Source: Ruminococcus flavefaciens (GTDB lineage: Bacteria; Bacillota; Clostridia; Oscillospirales; Ruminococcaceae). Taken from it: DNA of 64,000 bases. Each line of letters starts with the position of its first letter. The stretch's first letter is position 1. The translations under genes were made by a program, and so were the position numbers. A model generated the notes under the pieces. It searched no databases. It saw only the letters and a list, made by a program, of their open reading frames with translations, and was not told the DNA's origin. The stretch covers positions 90,632-154,631 of the forward strand of contig NZ_FPIP01000006.1 in NCBI RefSeq assembly GCF_900119075.1, in the 5' to 3' direction. Positions 48,758 to 57,899 of this stretch are shown here, piece after piece.

Positions 48758-50131
48758 TTGAAGGACAATACCGCGGAAATAAGCGAAATAAAGGCACTGC
48801 TGGGCGATAAGCCCCGAAAAGCCTACATAAGGAGCTTCGGCTGTCAGCTGAACGTGTCCGACGGCGAAAAGATAAAGGGCTTGCTGAAAAAAATGGGCTA
48901 CGGCTTCACCGAGGACGAGCATGAAGCCGATCTCATCATACTCAATACCTGCGCCGTCCGCGAGAGCGCCGAGGACAGGGTTTTCGGCATAGTGGGCAGC
49001 ATGAAGAAGCTCAAGGAGCTGAAGCCCTCCCTTATCATCGGCATTGCAGGCTGCATGACGGCTCAGAGCCATATTGCCGAAAAGATAAAGAAGTCCTACC
49101 CACAGGTGGACCTTGTGCTGGGTACCTCCGCTATAAGCGCCCTGCCAAGGCTTCTTCTTGAAGCTCTCAGGGGAGCGAAGTTCTCGGCGGATATCACCGA
49201 GTACGATGACTTTTCCGAGGCGGCTGAGCAGGTGCGCGAGAGCAGCTTCAAGGCTTCTGTGCCAATAATGTTCGGCTGCAACAACTTCTGCACCTACTGC
49301 ATAGTGCCGTACGTCCGCGGACGTGAGCGAAGCCGCCGTCCCGAGGATATAATCGGCGAGGTCCGCGAGCTGGTATCTCAAGGCTACAAGGAGATAATGC
49401 TGCTCGGTCAGAACGTCAATTCCTACGGCAATGACCTTGGCGGCGAGTGCAGCTTTCCTCAGCTTCTCCGTGAACTGAATAAAATAGAGGGGGACTTCTG
49501 GATACGCTTCATGTCCTCACACCCCAAGGACGCCTCAAAGGAGCTTATCGACGCCATATTTGACTGCGAAAAGGTGGCGAAGCACCTGCACCTGCCCGTA
49601 CAAAGCGGCAGCAGCGCAGTGCTTGACCGCATGAATCGCCGCTACACCATGGAGAAGTATCTGGGCATAGTCGATGAGATACGCCGCAGAGACGACGATT
49701 TCTCACTGACTACGGATATAATCGTGGGCTTTCCAAACGAGACCGACGAGGAGTTCCGCGCGACTCTCGATGTGATAAAAAAGGTCAGGTACGACAATAT
49801 CTACTCATTCATCTATTCCAAGCGTTCGGGAACTAAGGCTGCGGAAATGCCCGACAGTATCTCCGACGAGGAAAAGGGACATCGCATGAGAGAGCTTCTT
49901 GAAGTCCAGCGCGAGGTCTCCACGGAGCACTACAAGCGCTTTATCGGCAGGACTATGCGAGTTCTTGTTGACGGAGTTTCGAAGAAAAAGGACGGCTGGC
50001 TCACAGGAAAGAGCAGCGAGTTCATAATAGTTGAGTTTGAGGGAGACAGCTCCCTTATCGGTCAGTTCGCTGACATTGAGATAACCGACGCCATGAACTG
50101 GGCTGTAACTGGTCATATAAAGAAAGGATAA
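48758..50131 (+). CDS. miaB: tRNA-2-methylthio-N6-dimethylallyladenosine synthase
   Basis: 457 residues, radical-SAM methylthiotransferase acting on A37 of tRNAs after MiaA. The N-terminal UPF0004 domain has FGCQLNVSDGEKI with its Cys, NTCAVRESAEDRV and AGCMTAQ; the radical-SAM cluster is FGCNNFCTYCIVPYVRG; a TRAM domain ends the protein. Start TTG after AAGGCGAGG. Its substrate-making partner miaA is 10 kb downstream in the same direction. Confidence 0.96.
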   Translation: MKDNTAEISEIKALLGDKPRKAYIRSFGCQLNVSDGEKIKGLLKKMGYGFTEDEHEADLIILNTCAVRESAEDRVFGIVGSMKKLKELKPSLIIGIAGCMTAQSHIAEKIKKSYPQVDLVLGTSAISALPRLLLEALRGAKFSADITEYDDFSEAAEQVRESSFKASVPIMFGCNNFCTYCIVPYVRGRERSRRPEDIIGEVRELVSQGYKEIMLLGQNVNSYGNDLGGECSFPQLLRELNKIEGDFWIRFMSSHPKDASKELIDAIFDCEKVAKHLHLPVQSGSSAVLDRMNRRYTMEKYLGIVDEIRRRDDDFSLTTDIIVGFPNETDEEFRATLDVIKKVRYDNIYSFIYSKRSGTKAAEMPDSISDEEKGHRMRELLEVQREVSTEHYKRFIGRTMRVLVDGVSKKKDGWLTGKSSEFIIVEFEGDSSLIGQFADIEITDAMNWAVTGHIKKG

Positions 50132-50136
50132 GAAAA

Positions 50137-50913
50137 ATGAAACGAATCATCGCATTATCATGTTTTGCAGCTCTGGTTCTTGCAGGCTGCGGAAAGACAG
50201 GTCAGAGCAGCTCTTCATCTGAGAGTACCACGGCAGCCACAGCGCCGACAAGCGCTGAAACTACAGCCACTGAGGCAGCTACAGAGACAGCTGTGATAAC
50301 TGCTGCCGATACTACAGCAGCAGGAACAGAAGCCGAGCCCGCTACCCACGAGGCAAATGTTTCCGCAGGCGGACGCATGGATATGTACCCTGCAATTTAT
50401 CAGGGCGAGATACGCTATGTTTTCGAGCAGACTGCAAAGGATAACGACGGACTCTCCAGTATTGAATACGCATTCCGCGACATGGACGCTGACGGTATTC
50501 CCGAGCTTATCCTGAAATACGGCACCTGCGAGGCTGATTACGCTATCCATGTATACAGATTCGATGAGAACTGCGAGCTTCAGGACTTAGGCACTTTCGG
50601 CGGCGGACATACAAGCTTCTGCTATGACGAGAACACAGGCAATTTCGTTATCCTCTGGGGACAGATGGGATATGCGACTTTGCATTATTTCGTATGGCAG
50701 GACGGCACTTTGAAGGTGGCTGACACCTATGATTTCGAGCTTGACGAGCAGAATCCGTCTTACGATGATGTTCTCAGGGAAAAGGGCATACACCGCATTG
50801 ATTTCGTGTCGGCATATCAGACTGATATCAAAGGCGGCGTCAAGTCGTGGTTCTATCACGAAAACGGCACTACCGAGGAGTTTGACGGACTTTACCTTGA
50901 TTACATGGGTTAA
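50137..50913 (+). CDS. Lipoprotein, unknown
   Basis: 258 residues. The signal peptide with lipobox (LVLAGC, Cys near residue 18) is followed by a 60-residue Ser/Thr/Ala-rich spacer and a soluble domain with RDMDADGIPELILKYG, a calcium-loop-like element, and several aromatic strands. It lies five bases after miaB and so is probably cotranscribed with it. No catalytic residues recognised. Confidence 0.8.
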   Translation: MKRIIALSCFAALVLAGCGKTGQSSSSSESTTAATAPTSAETTATEAATETAVITAADTTAAGTEAEPATHEANVSAGGRMDMYPAIYQGEIRYVFEQTAKDNDGLSSIEYAFRDMDADGIPELILKYGTCEADYAIHVYRFDENCELQDLGTFGGGHTSFCYDENTGNFVILWGQMGYATLHYFVWQDGTLKVADTYDFELDEQNPSYDDVLREKGIHRIDFVSAYQTDIKGGVKSWFYHENGTTEEFDGLYLDYMG

Positions 50914-51020
50914 ACGCTGATTCTATCCGAATTAAGTCGGGAGAATTCTTAACTTTGCGTCCTTTTCACGCCGCAGGCTTAGAAAAGGCAGAAAAATCAA
51001 TTATTAAGGAGAATTTAAAA

Positions 51021-51428
51021 ATGGATATTATGGAAATGACAAGAGAGCTTGGAAAGGCACTTCAGCAGGACGACAGATACACAGCTTATATGCTTGCAAA
51101 GCAGGCTAACGATGAGGATAAGGAGCTTCAGGAGGACATCGCTCATTTTGAGGACCTCCGCATGAATCTTGGCACCGCTATGAGCGCAGAGGAGCCCGAT
51201 TCCGACAACATCAAGGCTCTCGATACAGAGCTCAAGGGCGTATACAACAAGATAATGAAGAACCCGAAGATGATAGTTTTCTCAGGAGCACAGCAGGCTC
51301 TTGAAAAGCTGGTGTCAAATATGCAGCAGATAATTAGTATGTGCGCTAACGGCGAGGATCCAGAGACCTGCCAGATACCCGAGGGAGGCTGCACAGGCAG
51401 CTGTGCTTCCTGCGCAGGCTGTCACTGA
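51021..51428 (+). CDS. YlbF/YmcA (Ric) family protein with Cys-rich tail
   Basis: 135 residues from the ATG at 51021 (AAGGAG upstream). The helical YlbF/YmcA domain (about 1-112) is followed by a tail with five cysteines (CQIPEGGCTGSCASCAGCH). In Bacillus, YmcA (RicA) is encoded between miaB and mutS, as here, and the RicA-F-T complex carries iron-sulfur clusters and affects RNA processing and MiaB function. The tail could hold a cluster (inference). Bases 50914-51020 before it contain nothing else that I see. Confidence 0.85.
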   Translation: MDIMEMTRELGKALQQDDRYTAYMLAKQANDEDKELQEDIAHFEDLRMNLGTAMSAEEPDSDNIKALDTELKGVYNKIMKNPKMIVFSGAQQALEKLVSNMQQIISMCANGEDPETCQIPEGGCTGSCASCAGCH

Positions 51429-51446
51429 TAAAGGAGAAAAGGGGGT

Positions 51447-52055
51447 ATGGGGAAATTTCAGAATACTAACAACGAGCTTATGGCGAGGATATCGGCGGTT
51501 AACGACCTCATAAAGTCGAATTATATTACACCGCCGCCAGAGCGCTTTGCTCTGACGCAGCCCGAAATCAGCATAAAGCAGTGCAGGACCTCTGCTTTTC
51601 TGTCGCTGCTCAGCTGTACAATGCTCGCTATAGGAACGCTGCTGAGTCCGAGATTCAGCATTTTCAGGCTATTGCTGCCTGTGGGCTTGCTTGTAAGCAG
51701 CATTATTTCATTCATATCTATTTCAACCATGAAAAAATTCCGCATAGACGTAAACGGTCAGGAGATCACTGTTAAGGGAAAAACCTGCCACAGCAGCGAG
51801 ATAGACTGCATAAAGGGCACGGTCATGAACAGCATGAAGATAGTTTCGGGGGGCAAGGATATCATAACGTTCAGCAAGACTCTTGACAACTGCGGTGAGC
51901 TGATAAAATGGGCAAGGTGCAATCATGTGGAGATACATGACGATGGGGCGAACGATCCCAAAAAATCGCAGAAGGCACGGGAACTCATAATCGCTTTATC
52001 TATTCTTCTGGGCATTGTACTGGGAATACTTTTTGTGTTCCTGAGCAGAATGTAA
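51447..52055 (+). CDS. Membrane protein, unknown (tandem family, long copy)
   Basis: 202 residues with two central helices (AFLSLLSCTMLAIGTLL and LLLPVGLLVSSIISFISI), a beta-type cytoplasmic segment (VNGQEITVKGKTCHSSEID), and a last helix (LIIALSILLGIVLGILFVFL). The second half is related to the next gene: ITFSKTLDNCGELIKWAR against LGLKKADKGCEELIRWAK. No function recognised. Confidence 0.75.
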   Translation: MGKFQNTNNELMARISAVNDLIKSNYITPPPERFALTQPEISIKQCRTSAFLSLLSCTMLAIGTLLSPRFSIFRLLLPVGLLVSSIISFISISTMKKFRIDVNGQEITVKGKTCHSSEIDCIKGTVMNSMKIVSGGKDIITFSKTLDNCGELIKWARCNHVEIHDDGANDPKKSQKARELIIALSILLGIVLGILFVFLSRM

Positions 52056-52058
52056 GCT

Positions 52059-52367
52059 ATGGGATTTGAATTTGACAGGGAGCAGCAGGCGGAGCTTAGA
52101 TATATAAGCGCAGACAGCGATATCGACAGGATAAGCTTCAAGGGCTATGACGTGAATGTTCTGAGCGGCGGCAGGACTGTGCTCGGGCTCAAAAAGGCGG
52201 ACAAGGGCTGCGAGGAGCTTATAAGATGGGCGAAAGTCTATGATATAGCTATCGAAAATACAGGCGGCGAGCCCTCAGGCTCCGTGAAAGTCCTCATGGC
52301 TGTGGGAGCTGTGCTGTTCGTTGCAGCTTTTACCGTTTTATTGTTTTTTATCGTAACTAAGATGTAA
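52059..52367 (+). CDS. Short paralogue of the preceding membrane protein
   Basis: 102 residues corresponding to the C-terminal half of the preceding protein: a soluble segment (ISFKGYDVNVLSGGRTVL, CEELIRWAK) and one C-terminal helix (VLMAVGAVLFVAAFTVLLFFI). It starts three bases after the upstream stop with no clear ribosome site, so translation probably depends on coupling. It may be a truncated duplicate that is still expressed. Confidence 0.65.
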   Translation: MGFEFDREQQAELRYISADSDIDRISFKGYDVNVLSGGRTVLGLKKADKGCEELIRWAKVYDIAIENTGGEPSGSVKVLMAVGAVLFVAAFTVLLFFIVTKM

Positions 52368-52380
52368 AGGAGCTAAACCA

Positions 52381-54999
52381 ATGGAAATCGACAGAAGTAA
52401 GATATCCCCCATGATGCAGCAGTACTTCGAGGTCAAGGACAAGTATACCGATTGTATCCTGTTCTTCCGCCTCGGCGACTTCTACGAGATGTTCTTCGAC
52501 GACGCGGTAGTTGTCTCAAAGGCTCTGGAGCTCACCCTTACGGGCAGGGACTGCGGTCTGGAGGAACGCGCTCCCATGTGCGGAGTTCCCTATCATGCGG
52601 CGGATATGTACATAAAGAGGCTTATAGACATGGGCTTCAAGGTGGCTGTCTGCGAGCAGCTCACCGATCCTGCCGAGACCAAGGGAATAGTTGTCCGCGA
52701 CGTTATCAGGGTAGTTACTCCCGGTACTCTCACCGAGAGCAGTATGCTGGACGACGGCAGCAACAACTACATTTGCAGTATCTACTACGACGAGGAAAGC
52801 AAGACCTGCGGCGTGGCTTCTGCCGACCTTTCCACAGGCGAGGCGGCTCTCAGCTATTTCGAGGGCAAGGACTTGGAAGCAGGCGTTATCAACGAGCTTT
52901 CACGCTGCAAGCCTGCGGAGATAATCTTCCCTCAGAACTTCCTGTCCCTCAAAGCGGCTGCGGAGTTCGTAAAGGTGAGACTTTCCTGCGCGGTGACTCT
53001 CCGCGATACCATATGCTTTACTCCCTCTGCACGGAGGGACATGGCTGCGGCAGTATTCGGCGTTAAGTCCGTCACCGAGCTCGGCATAAGCGAGGACGGA
53101 GCAGACTGCGCGGCAGTATGCGGACTTTTTGACTACATAAACGATACCCAGAAGACCTCGGTATCGAGATTTACGAAAATAGAGCTTCTCAACGGTGAGC
53201 AGTTCATGGGACTTGACCTCAATGCAAGGCGCAACTTAGAGCTTACTGAGACTCTCCGCAGCAAGGAGAAAAAAGGCTCTCTCATGTGGGTTCTGGACTC
53301 CACCAAAACATCTATGGGACGCCGTATGCTGAGAAACTGGATAGAGCAGCCACTGAAAAGCCCTGCAAGGATAATCGAGCGACTTGACGCCGTTGAAGCA
53401 CTCTACCGCAAGAGCGTTGTCCTTGCCGATATGACTGACCTGCTTGACAGAGTCTACGACCTGGAGCGCCTTATGACAAAGGTAATGTACAAGAGCGCTA
53501 ATCCCCGTGACCTCAAATCGCTTTCGGCTACGGCAATGCAGCTTCCTCTTATCAAGCAGGAGCTGGCAAAGCTCTCTGATTCAAAGCTTCTGGCGAGATA
53601 TAACGACGAGATATCCACTCTTGACGAGCTGGTGAACCTTGTTGAGAACGCTATCATGGACGAGCCTCCTATCTCCGTAAAGGACGGCGGCGTGATAAAA
53701 GAGGGCTTCAACAAGGAGCTTGATGAGCTCCGCCATATTATGAACAACGGCAGGAGCATTATCGACGAGATAGAGCAGCGCGAAAAGGAAAAGACAGGCA
53801 TCAAAAACCTGAAAATAGGCTTCAACCGTGTGTTCGGCTACTATCTTGAGGTTACGCGCTCATACTACGACCTTATCCCCGAGGGCTGGATACGCAAGCA
53901 GACTCTCGCCAACGCCGAGCGCTTCATCACCGAGGAGCTGAAAAACGCTGAGAACTCGATACTCGGCGCAAAGGACAAGGCTCTCTCCCTTGAAGCCGAT
54001 ATTTTCGCAGAGGTACGCGACTTCCTTGCGACAAAGCTTGAAGCCGTACAGAAAACAGCCTCGGCAGTTGCCGCTGTGGACGTTCTCTGCTCCTTTGCGG
54101 ATGTGGCTCTGCGGAATCAGTACGTAAAGCCCGATATCGCCATTGACGGCTCTATCGACATCAAGGCAGGCCGCCACCCTGTTGTGGAGCTTATGCTCAC
54201 CGACGAGGTGTTCGTGCCAAACGACCTGTACATAGATACAAAGGCTGACCGTATGTCCATAATCACGGGACCTAATATGTCGGGTAAATCTACATATATG
54301 CGACAGGCGGCGCTTATAGTTCTCATGGCTCAGATAGGCTGCTTCGTGCCTGCGGATTCCGCTAAGATTTCCGTGGTGGACAAGATATTCACCCGTGTGG
54401 GAGCCTCCGACGACCTTACCGCAGGACAGTCCACATTTATGGTGGAAATGAGCGAGGTCTCGGATATACTGAAAAACGCCACCAAGGACAGCCTTGTTAT
54501 CCTTGACGAGGTGGGCAGAGGTACTTCCACCTTTGACGGCGTAAGCATAGCCCGTGCAGTTGCGGAGTTCATCTGCAATTCCAAGAAGCTGGGCTGCAAG
54601 ACCTTATTCGCTACTCACTATCACGAGCTTATAGGTCTGGAGGACGAGCTTGAGGGCGTGAAGAACTATAGTATCGCCGTAAACAAGCACGGCGGCACTA
54701 TAAGATTTCTGCGTAAGATAGTCCGCGGCGGCGTGGACGAGAGCTACGGCGTTGACGTTGCGAAGCTGGCAGGACTGCCTGCAAAGGTAGTCGCCCGTGC
54801 AAAGGAGCTCCTTGAAGAAATGGAGCGTCAGCACGCTTCGGAGCGCCCTGCGGCAGAACGCGAGGAATCGGGACAGATAAGCTTCGGCAGTCTGGGGCGT
54901 GAAGCGGCACTGGAAATGCTTGAAAAGACTAATATAGACGAGCTTACGGACAGCGAATGCCGCGAGCTCCTCAGCGATATGCTGAAAGCTATTCAGTAG
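52381..54999 (+). CDS. mutS: DNA mismatch repair ATPase MutS
   Basis: 872 residues. It recognises mismatches. The mismatch-reading motif FFRLGDFYEMFFDDA is near residue 28, the Walker A is GPNMSGKSTYMRQ, followed by DDLTAGQSTFMVEM, Walker B LVILDEVGRGTSTFDG and FATHYHEL, then a C-terminal dimerisation end. AAAGGAG precedes the ATG. The stop codon TAG is formed by the start of a GTAGGG palindrome. Confidence 0.98.
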   Translation: MEIDRSKISPMMQQYFEVKDKYTDCILFFRLGDFYEMFFDDAVVVSKALELTLTGRDCGLEERAPMCGVPYHAADMYIKRLIDMGFKVAVCEQLTDPAETKGIVVRDVIRVVTPGTLTESSMLDDGSNNYICSIYYDEESKTCGVASADLSTGEAALSYFEGKDLEAGVINELSRCKPAEIIFPQNFLSLKAAAEFVKVRLSCAVTLRDTICFTPSARRDMAAAVFGVKSVTELGISEDGADCAAVCGLFDYINDTQKTSVSRFTKIELLNGEQFMGLDLNARRNLELTETLRSKEKKGSLMWVLDSTKTSMGRRMLRNWIEQPLKSPARIIERLDAVEALYRKSVVLADMTDLLDRVYDLERLMTKVMYKSANPRDLKSLSATAMQLPLIKQELAKLSDSKLLARYNDEISTLDELVNLVENAIMDEPPISVKDGGVIKEGFNKELDELRHIMNNGRSIIDEIEQREKEKTGIKNLKIGFNRVFGYYLEVTRSYYDLIPEGWIRKQTLANAERFITEELKNAENSILGAKDKALSLEADIFAEVRDFLATKLEAVQKTASAVAAVDVLCSFADVALRNQYVKPDIAIDGSIDIKAGRHPVVELMLTDEVFVPNDLYIDTKADRMSIITGPNMSGKSTYMRQAALIVLMAQIGCFVPADSAKISVVDKIFTRVGASDDLTAGQSTFMVEMSEVSDILKNATKDSLVILDEVGRGTSTFDGVSIARAVAEFICNSKKLGCKTLFATHYHELIGLEDELEGVKNYSIAVNKHGGTIRFLRKIVRGGVDESYGVDVAKLAGLPAKVVARAKELLEEMERQHASERPAAEREESGQISFGSLGREAALEMLEKTNIDELTDSECRELLSDMLKAIQ

Positions 55000-55200
55000 G
55001 GAACGCCGCCCTCGGCGTTCCGAGCCTTTAGCCGATTTAGAGCTAAGAGCTAAGAACTAAGAACTAAGAGCTAAGAACTAAGAGCTAAGTAGGGGCGACG
55101 TCCCGTCAACTCTCAACTCTCAACTTTAGAAAACGTGTAGGGACGACCAATGGTCGTCCGCAAATATAAAATTATGCATTATGAATTATGAATTGAAACA
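54997..55200. repeat. Large mixed repeat array between mutS and the next gene
   Basis: It starts on the mutS stop codon: GTAGGGAACGCC/GGCGTTCC (54996-55021), then seven heptamers AGAGCTA/AGAACTA (55040-55088) in phase into TAGGGGCGACGTCCCG. Next come CAACTCT heptamers (55107-55124), the palindrome GGGACGACCA/TGGTCGTCC (55139-55159), and heptamers AATTATG/CATTATG (55170-55196). Confidence 0.88.
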
Positions 55201-55212
55201 GAGGTGCAAATC

Positions 55213-55833
55213 ATGCCTGCTTATTTTTCTTTGATAATGGAATACAGCCGCGCAGAGCTGGATTTTGACAATATGAAGGAGCTCACTGCATATATCAAAC
55301 ACGCAGGGCTCGAATTCAAAAACGGCGCATACCATGCCGAAAACGATACCATTGAGGACATCATGGAATGGAACCAGAAAAAGCTTGAAGAGGATTTCGA
55401 GCTGGGCTATGACGAGGACTCTTCCAACGATTACAAGCAGATGTGCTTCAATTACGGCGGCTTTTCCGAAGTCCGCGGCTTCATCATGAACGAGGATCCC
55501 ATACGCGGCGAGTATACCTTTACCCTGCTGATACCGCAGGAGGAAGTTCATGTTGAGGGGGATACCTACAGGAAAGAAGCCGTTGAAAAGCTGAAAGCCC
55601 TTGCGGCAAAGCTGTGGATACTGCCGAAAACCCGTACTGTCCAGACTGAGCTGGAGCTGGGCGAGGGTATAGTTCCCGAAATGGATATCAAGGAGGGCGC
55701 AGAGCCAAGTGCCTGTCCATTTGCTATCGTATCGGAAAAGCAGTTCGGACGCATGGACACAGCAAAATATACCGCCGAGCATATCGAATACGGCGGAGTG
55801 ATACTCACTCCCGAATGGGTAAAGCTGGTCTGA
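55213..55833 (+). CDS. Hypothetical protein between mutS and mutL
   Basis: 206 residues from the ATG at 55213 (AGAGGTG upstream). A soluble, acidic protein with no signal peptide or helices in the membrane. A central GFIMNEDPIRGEYTFTLLIP and a C-terminal IEYGGVILTPEWVKLV are notable but match no family I know. Flanked by a repeat array, it may be an insertion into the mutS-mutL pair. Confidence 0.75.
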   Translation: MPAYFSLIMEYSRAELDFDNMKELTAYIKHAGLEFKNGAYHAENDTIEDIMEWNQKKLEEDFELGYDEDSSNDYKQMCFNYGGFSEVRGFIMNEDPIRGEYTFTLLIPQEEVHVEGDTYRKEAVEKLKALAAKLWILPKTRTVQTELELGEGIVPEMDIKEGAEPSACPFAIVSEKQFGRMDTAKYTAEHIEYGGVILTPEWVKLV

Positions 55834-55862
55834 GCTGCTGACAGTCAGAAAGGAAGTAAACA

Positions 55863-57890
55863 ATGCCCCCTATCAACGTCCTTAGCAAGGAAATATCAGA
55901 GCTTATCGCCGCAGGCGAGGTCATCGAGCGCCCCTCATCGGTCATCAAGGAGCTGGTTGAGAACTCCATAGACTCGGGCGCTTCTCATATCACCGTGGAG
56001 ATAAAAAACGGTGGAACTACCTATATGCGCGTTACAGACGACGGCTGTGGAATGTCATTCGGCGACGTTCCCAAAGCCTTTCTTCGTCATGCCACAAGCA
56101 AGATAAGCGCAAAGGAAGACCTTGACAATATCCTTACTCTGGGCTTCCGCGGAGAAGCTCTTGCCTCTGTTGCCGCTGTAGCCCGTGTGGAGATAATGAC
56201 CAAGCAGAAAGAGGGACTCTACGGCACTCTCTATACCATTGAGGGAAGCGTGGAGAAGTCCCACGAGGAGAGCGGCTGCCCCGACGGCACTACCGTCATA
56301 ATCCGCGACCTTTTCTATAATGTCCCTGCAAGGCGCAAGTTCATGAAAAAGGATGTCACCGAGGGCAATGCGGTGAGCACTATCCTCCAGAAAATAGCCA
56401 TGTCTCACCCTGATATCGCTTTCAGATTTATCCGCGACAACCGCACGGAGTTCAACTCCAGCGGCGACGGGGAGCTGTTTTCAGCGATATACGCAGTTTA
56501 CGGACGTGATTTCGCCCGTGACCTCATGCCTGTGGACTATGAGTACGAGGGCGTAAAGGTAAGCGGCTTCGTTATCAAGCCACTGTACTCCAAGAATAAC
56601 CGCGCTTTCCAGAACTTTTTCGTAAACGGCAGATACGTCCGTTCAAGGCTCTGTTCTGCGGCTCTGGAAAACGCCTACACAAACATGATAATGACGGGAA
56701 AATTCCCTGCCTGCGTACTGCTCATTGACCTGCCGCCCAGCACTATGGACGTCAATATCCACCCCACCAAGGCGGAGGTGCGCTTCACCAACGAGAAATC
56801 CGTGTCCGACGCGGTGTACTTCGCAGTAAAGAACGCCATGATGAAGGACGGTCTCATCTACGAATTCGAGCTGAAACCCCATGCGGACTGGACAAAGGCT
56901 GCTCCCGAGCAGGAGGAGATGAAGCAGCAGGAGTTCCTGTTCACTCCCGTTGACAAGATAGAGGAGACCGAGCAGAAGCTTGCCGAGACAACCAAGCCTG
57001 TCTATGAAGCTCCTGCCCCTGTGTACACAGCTCCAAAGCCCGCAGTTGAGGAAACTCCCATAACTGCGGATATTACGCCGAGCCCTGCCTATGACGAGCC
57101 CGTACAGGCGGCAGCTCCCGTGTATGAAAGAGAAGCGGAGACTGCTCCCGTACAGGAGCAGATACCCGAGCCCGTAAAAGCTCCCGAGTCTGTTTCTGAG
57201 CCCGAGCCGCCGAAGACTGTGGAGGGATTCAGCTACATCACACAGCAGGCATTCACCGCAGCGCCTGTTCAGAAGCCTGCGGAGAGCGAAGCTTCCAAGG
57301 AGTCGGTATGGACGGAAAAGCCGAAGATTCGCGTTATCGGCGAGGCATTCGGGCTTTACGTTGTTGCAGAGGTCGGCGACGACACCATGATAATGATAGA
57401 CAAGCACGCCGCCCATGAGCGAATTATATTCGAGCGCTTAAAGAGCCGCAACTGCAAGCAGTACAGCCAGCAGCTCCTTACGGGAGTACGTGTGCTCCTT
57501 ACAGGTGACGAGTTCAGCGCCCTTGAAACAAATCAGGAGCTCCTTGCGGATTTGGGATTCACCTTTGATTTCTCTGAGAAGCCCTGCGTTGTTGCAACGG
57601 CTGTTCCCACCTTCATAATGGAGCTGGATATGGAGGATATCATCTCCGAAATAGCAAACAATCTCCGTATGTACAGCCATGATCCACAGTCTCATGTGCT
57701 GGACGATATGCTCCACACAGTTGCCTGCAAATCGGCAATAAAGGGCAACGACAAGAACGATATCGCGGAGCTCCAATCCCTTGCGGAGCAGGTCTACTTT
57801 GACGAGAGGATACGCCATTGTCCTCACGGCAGACCTGTCATGTTCACCATGACCAAGAGCAATATCTCACATCAGTTCAAAAGAACCTAG
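55863..57890 (+). CDS. mutL: DNA mismatch repair protein MutL (endonuclease type)
   Basis: 675 residues. The GHKL ATPase domain has IAAGEVIERPSSVIKELVENS, DDGCGM, RHATSKI and TLGFRGEALAS. A long Pro/Ala/Glu-rich linker (about 345-480) leads to the C-terminal nuclease domain with DKHAAHERIIFE (form of DQHAx2Ex4E), ACKSAIKGND and CPHGRP. These residues mark the nicking MutL of organisms without MutH. GGAAG precedes the ATG. Confidence 0.97.
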   Translation: MPPINVLSKEISELIAAGEVIERPSSVIKELVENSIDSGASHITVEIKNGGTTYMRVTDDGCGMSFGDVPKAFLRHATSKISAKEDLDNILTLGFRGEALASVAAVARVEIMTKQKEGLYGTLYTIEGSVEKSHEESGCPDGTTVIIRDLFYNVPARRKFMKKDVTEGNAVSTILQKIAMSHPDIAFRFIRDNRTEFNSSGDGELFSAIYAVYGRDFARDLMPVDYEYEGVKVSGFVIKPLYSKNNRAFQNFFVNGRYVRSRLCSAALENAYTNMIMTGKFPACVLLIDLPPSTMDVNIHPTKAEVRFTNEKSVSDAVYFAVKNAMMKDGLIYEFELKPHADWTKAAPEQEEMKQQEFLFTPVDKIEETEQKLAETTKPVYEAPAPVYTAPKPAVEETPITADITPSPAYDEPVQAAAPVYEREAETAPVQEQIPEPVKAPESVSEPEPPKTVEGFSYITQQAFTAAPVQKPAESEASKESVWTEKPKIRVIGEAFGLYVVAEVGDDTMIMIDKHAAHERIIFERLKSRNCKQYSQQLLTGVRVLLTGDEFSALETNQELLADLGFTFDFSEKPCVVATAVPTFIMELDMEDIISEIANNLRMYSHDPQSHVLDDMLHTVACKSAIKGNDKNDIAELQSLAEQVYFDERIRHCPHGRPVMFTMTKSNISHQFKRT

Positions 57891-57899
57891 GGAGGCACC

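Noticed and set aside
55040..55196. CRISPR or coding origin of the heptamer block after mutS
   Set aside because: The period is 7 bases with no spacers, and the frames across it are short and unlike proteins.
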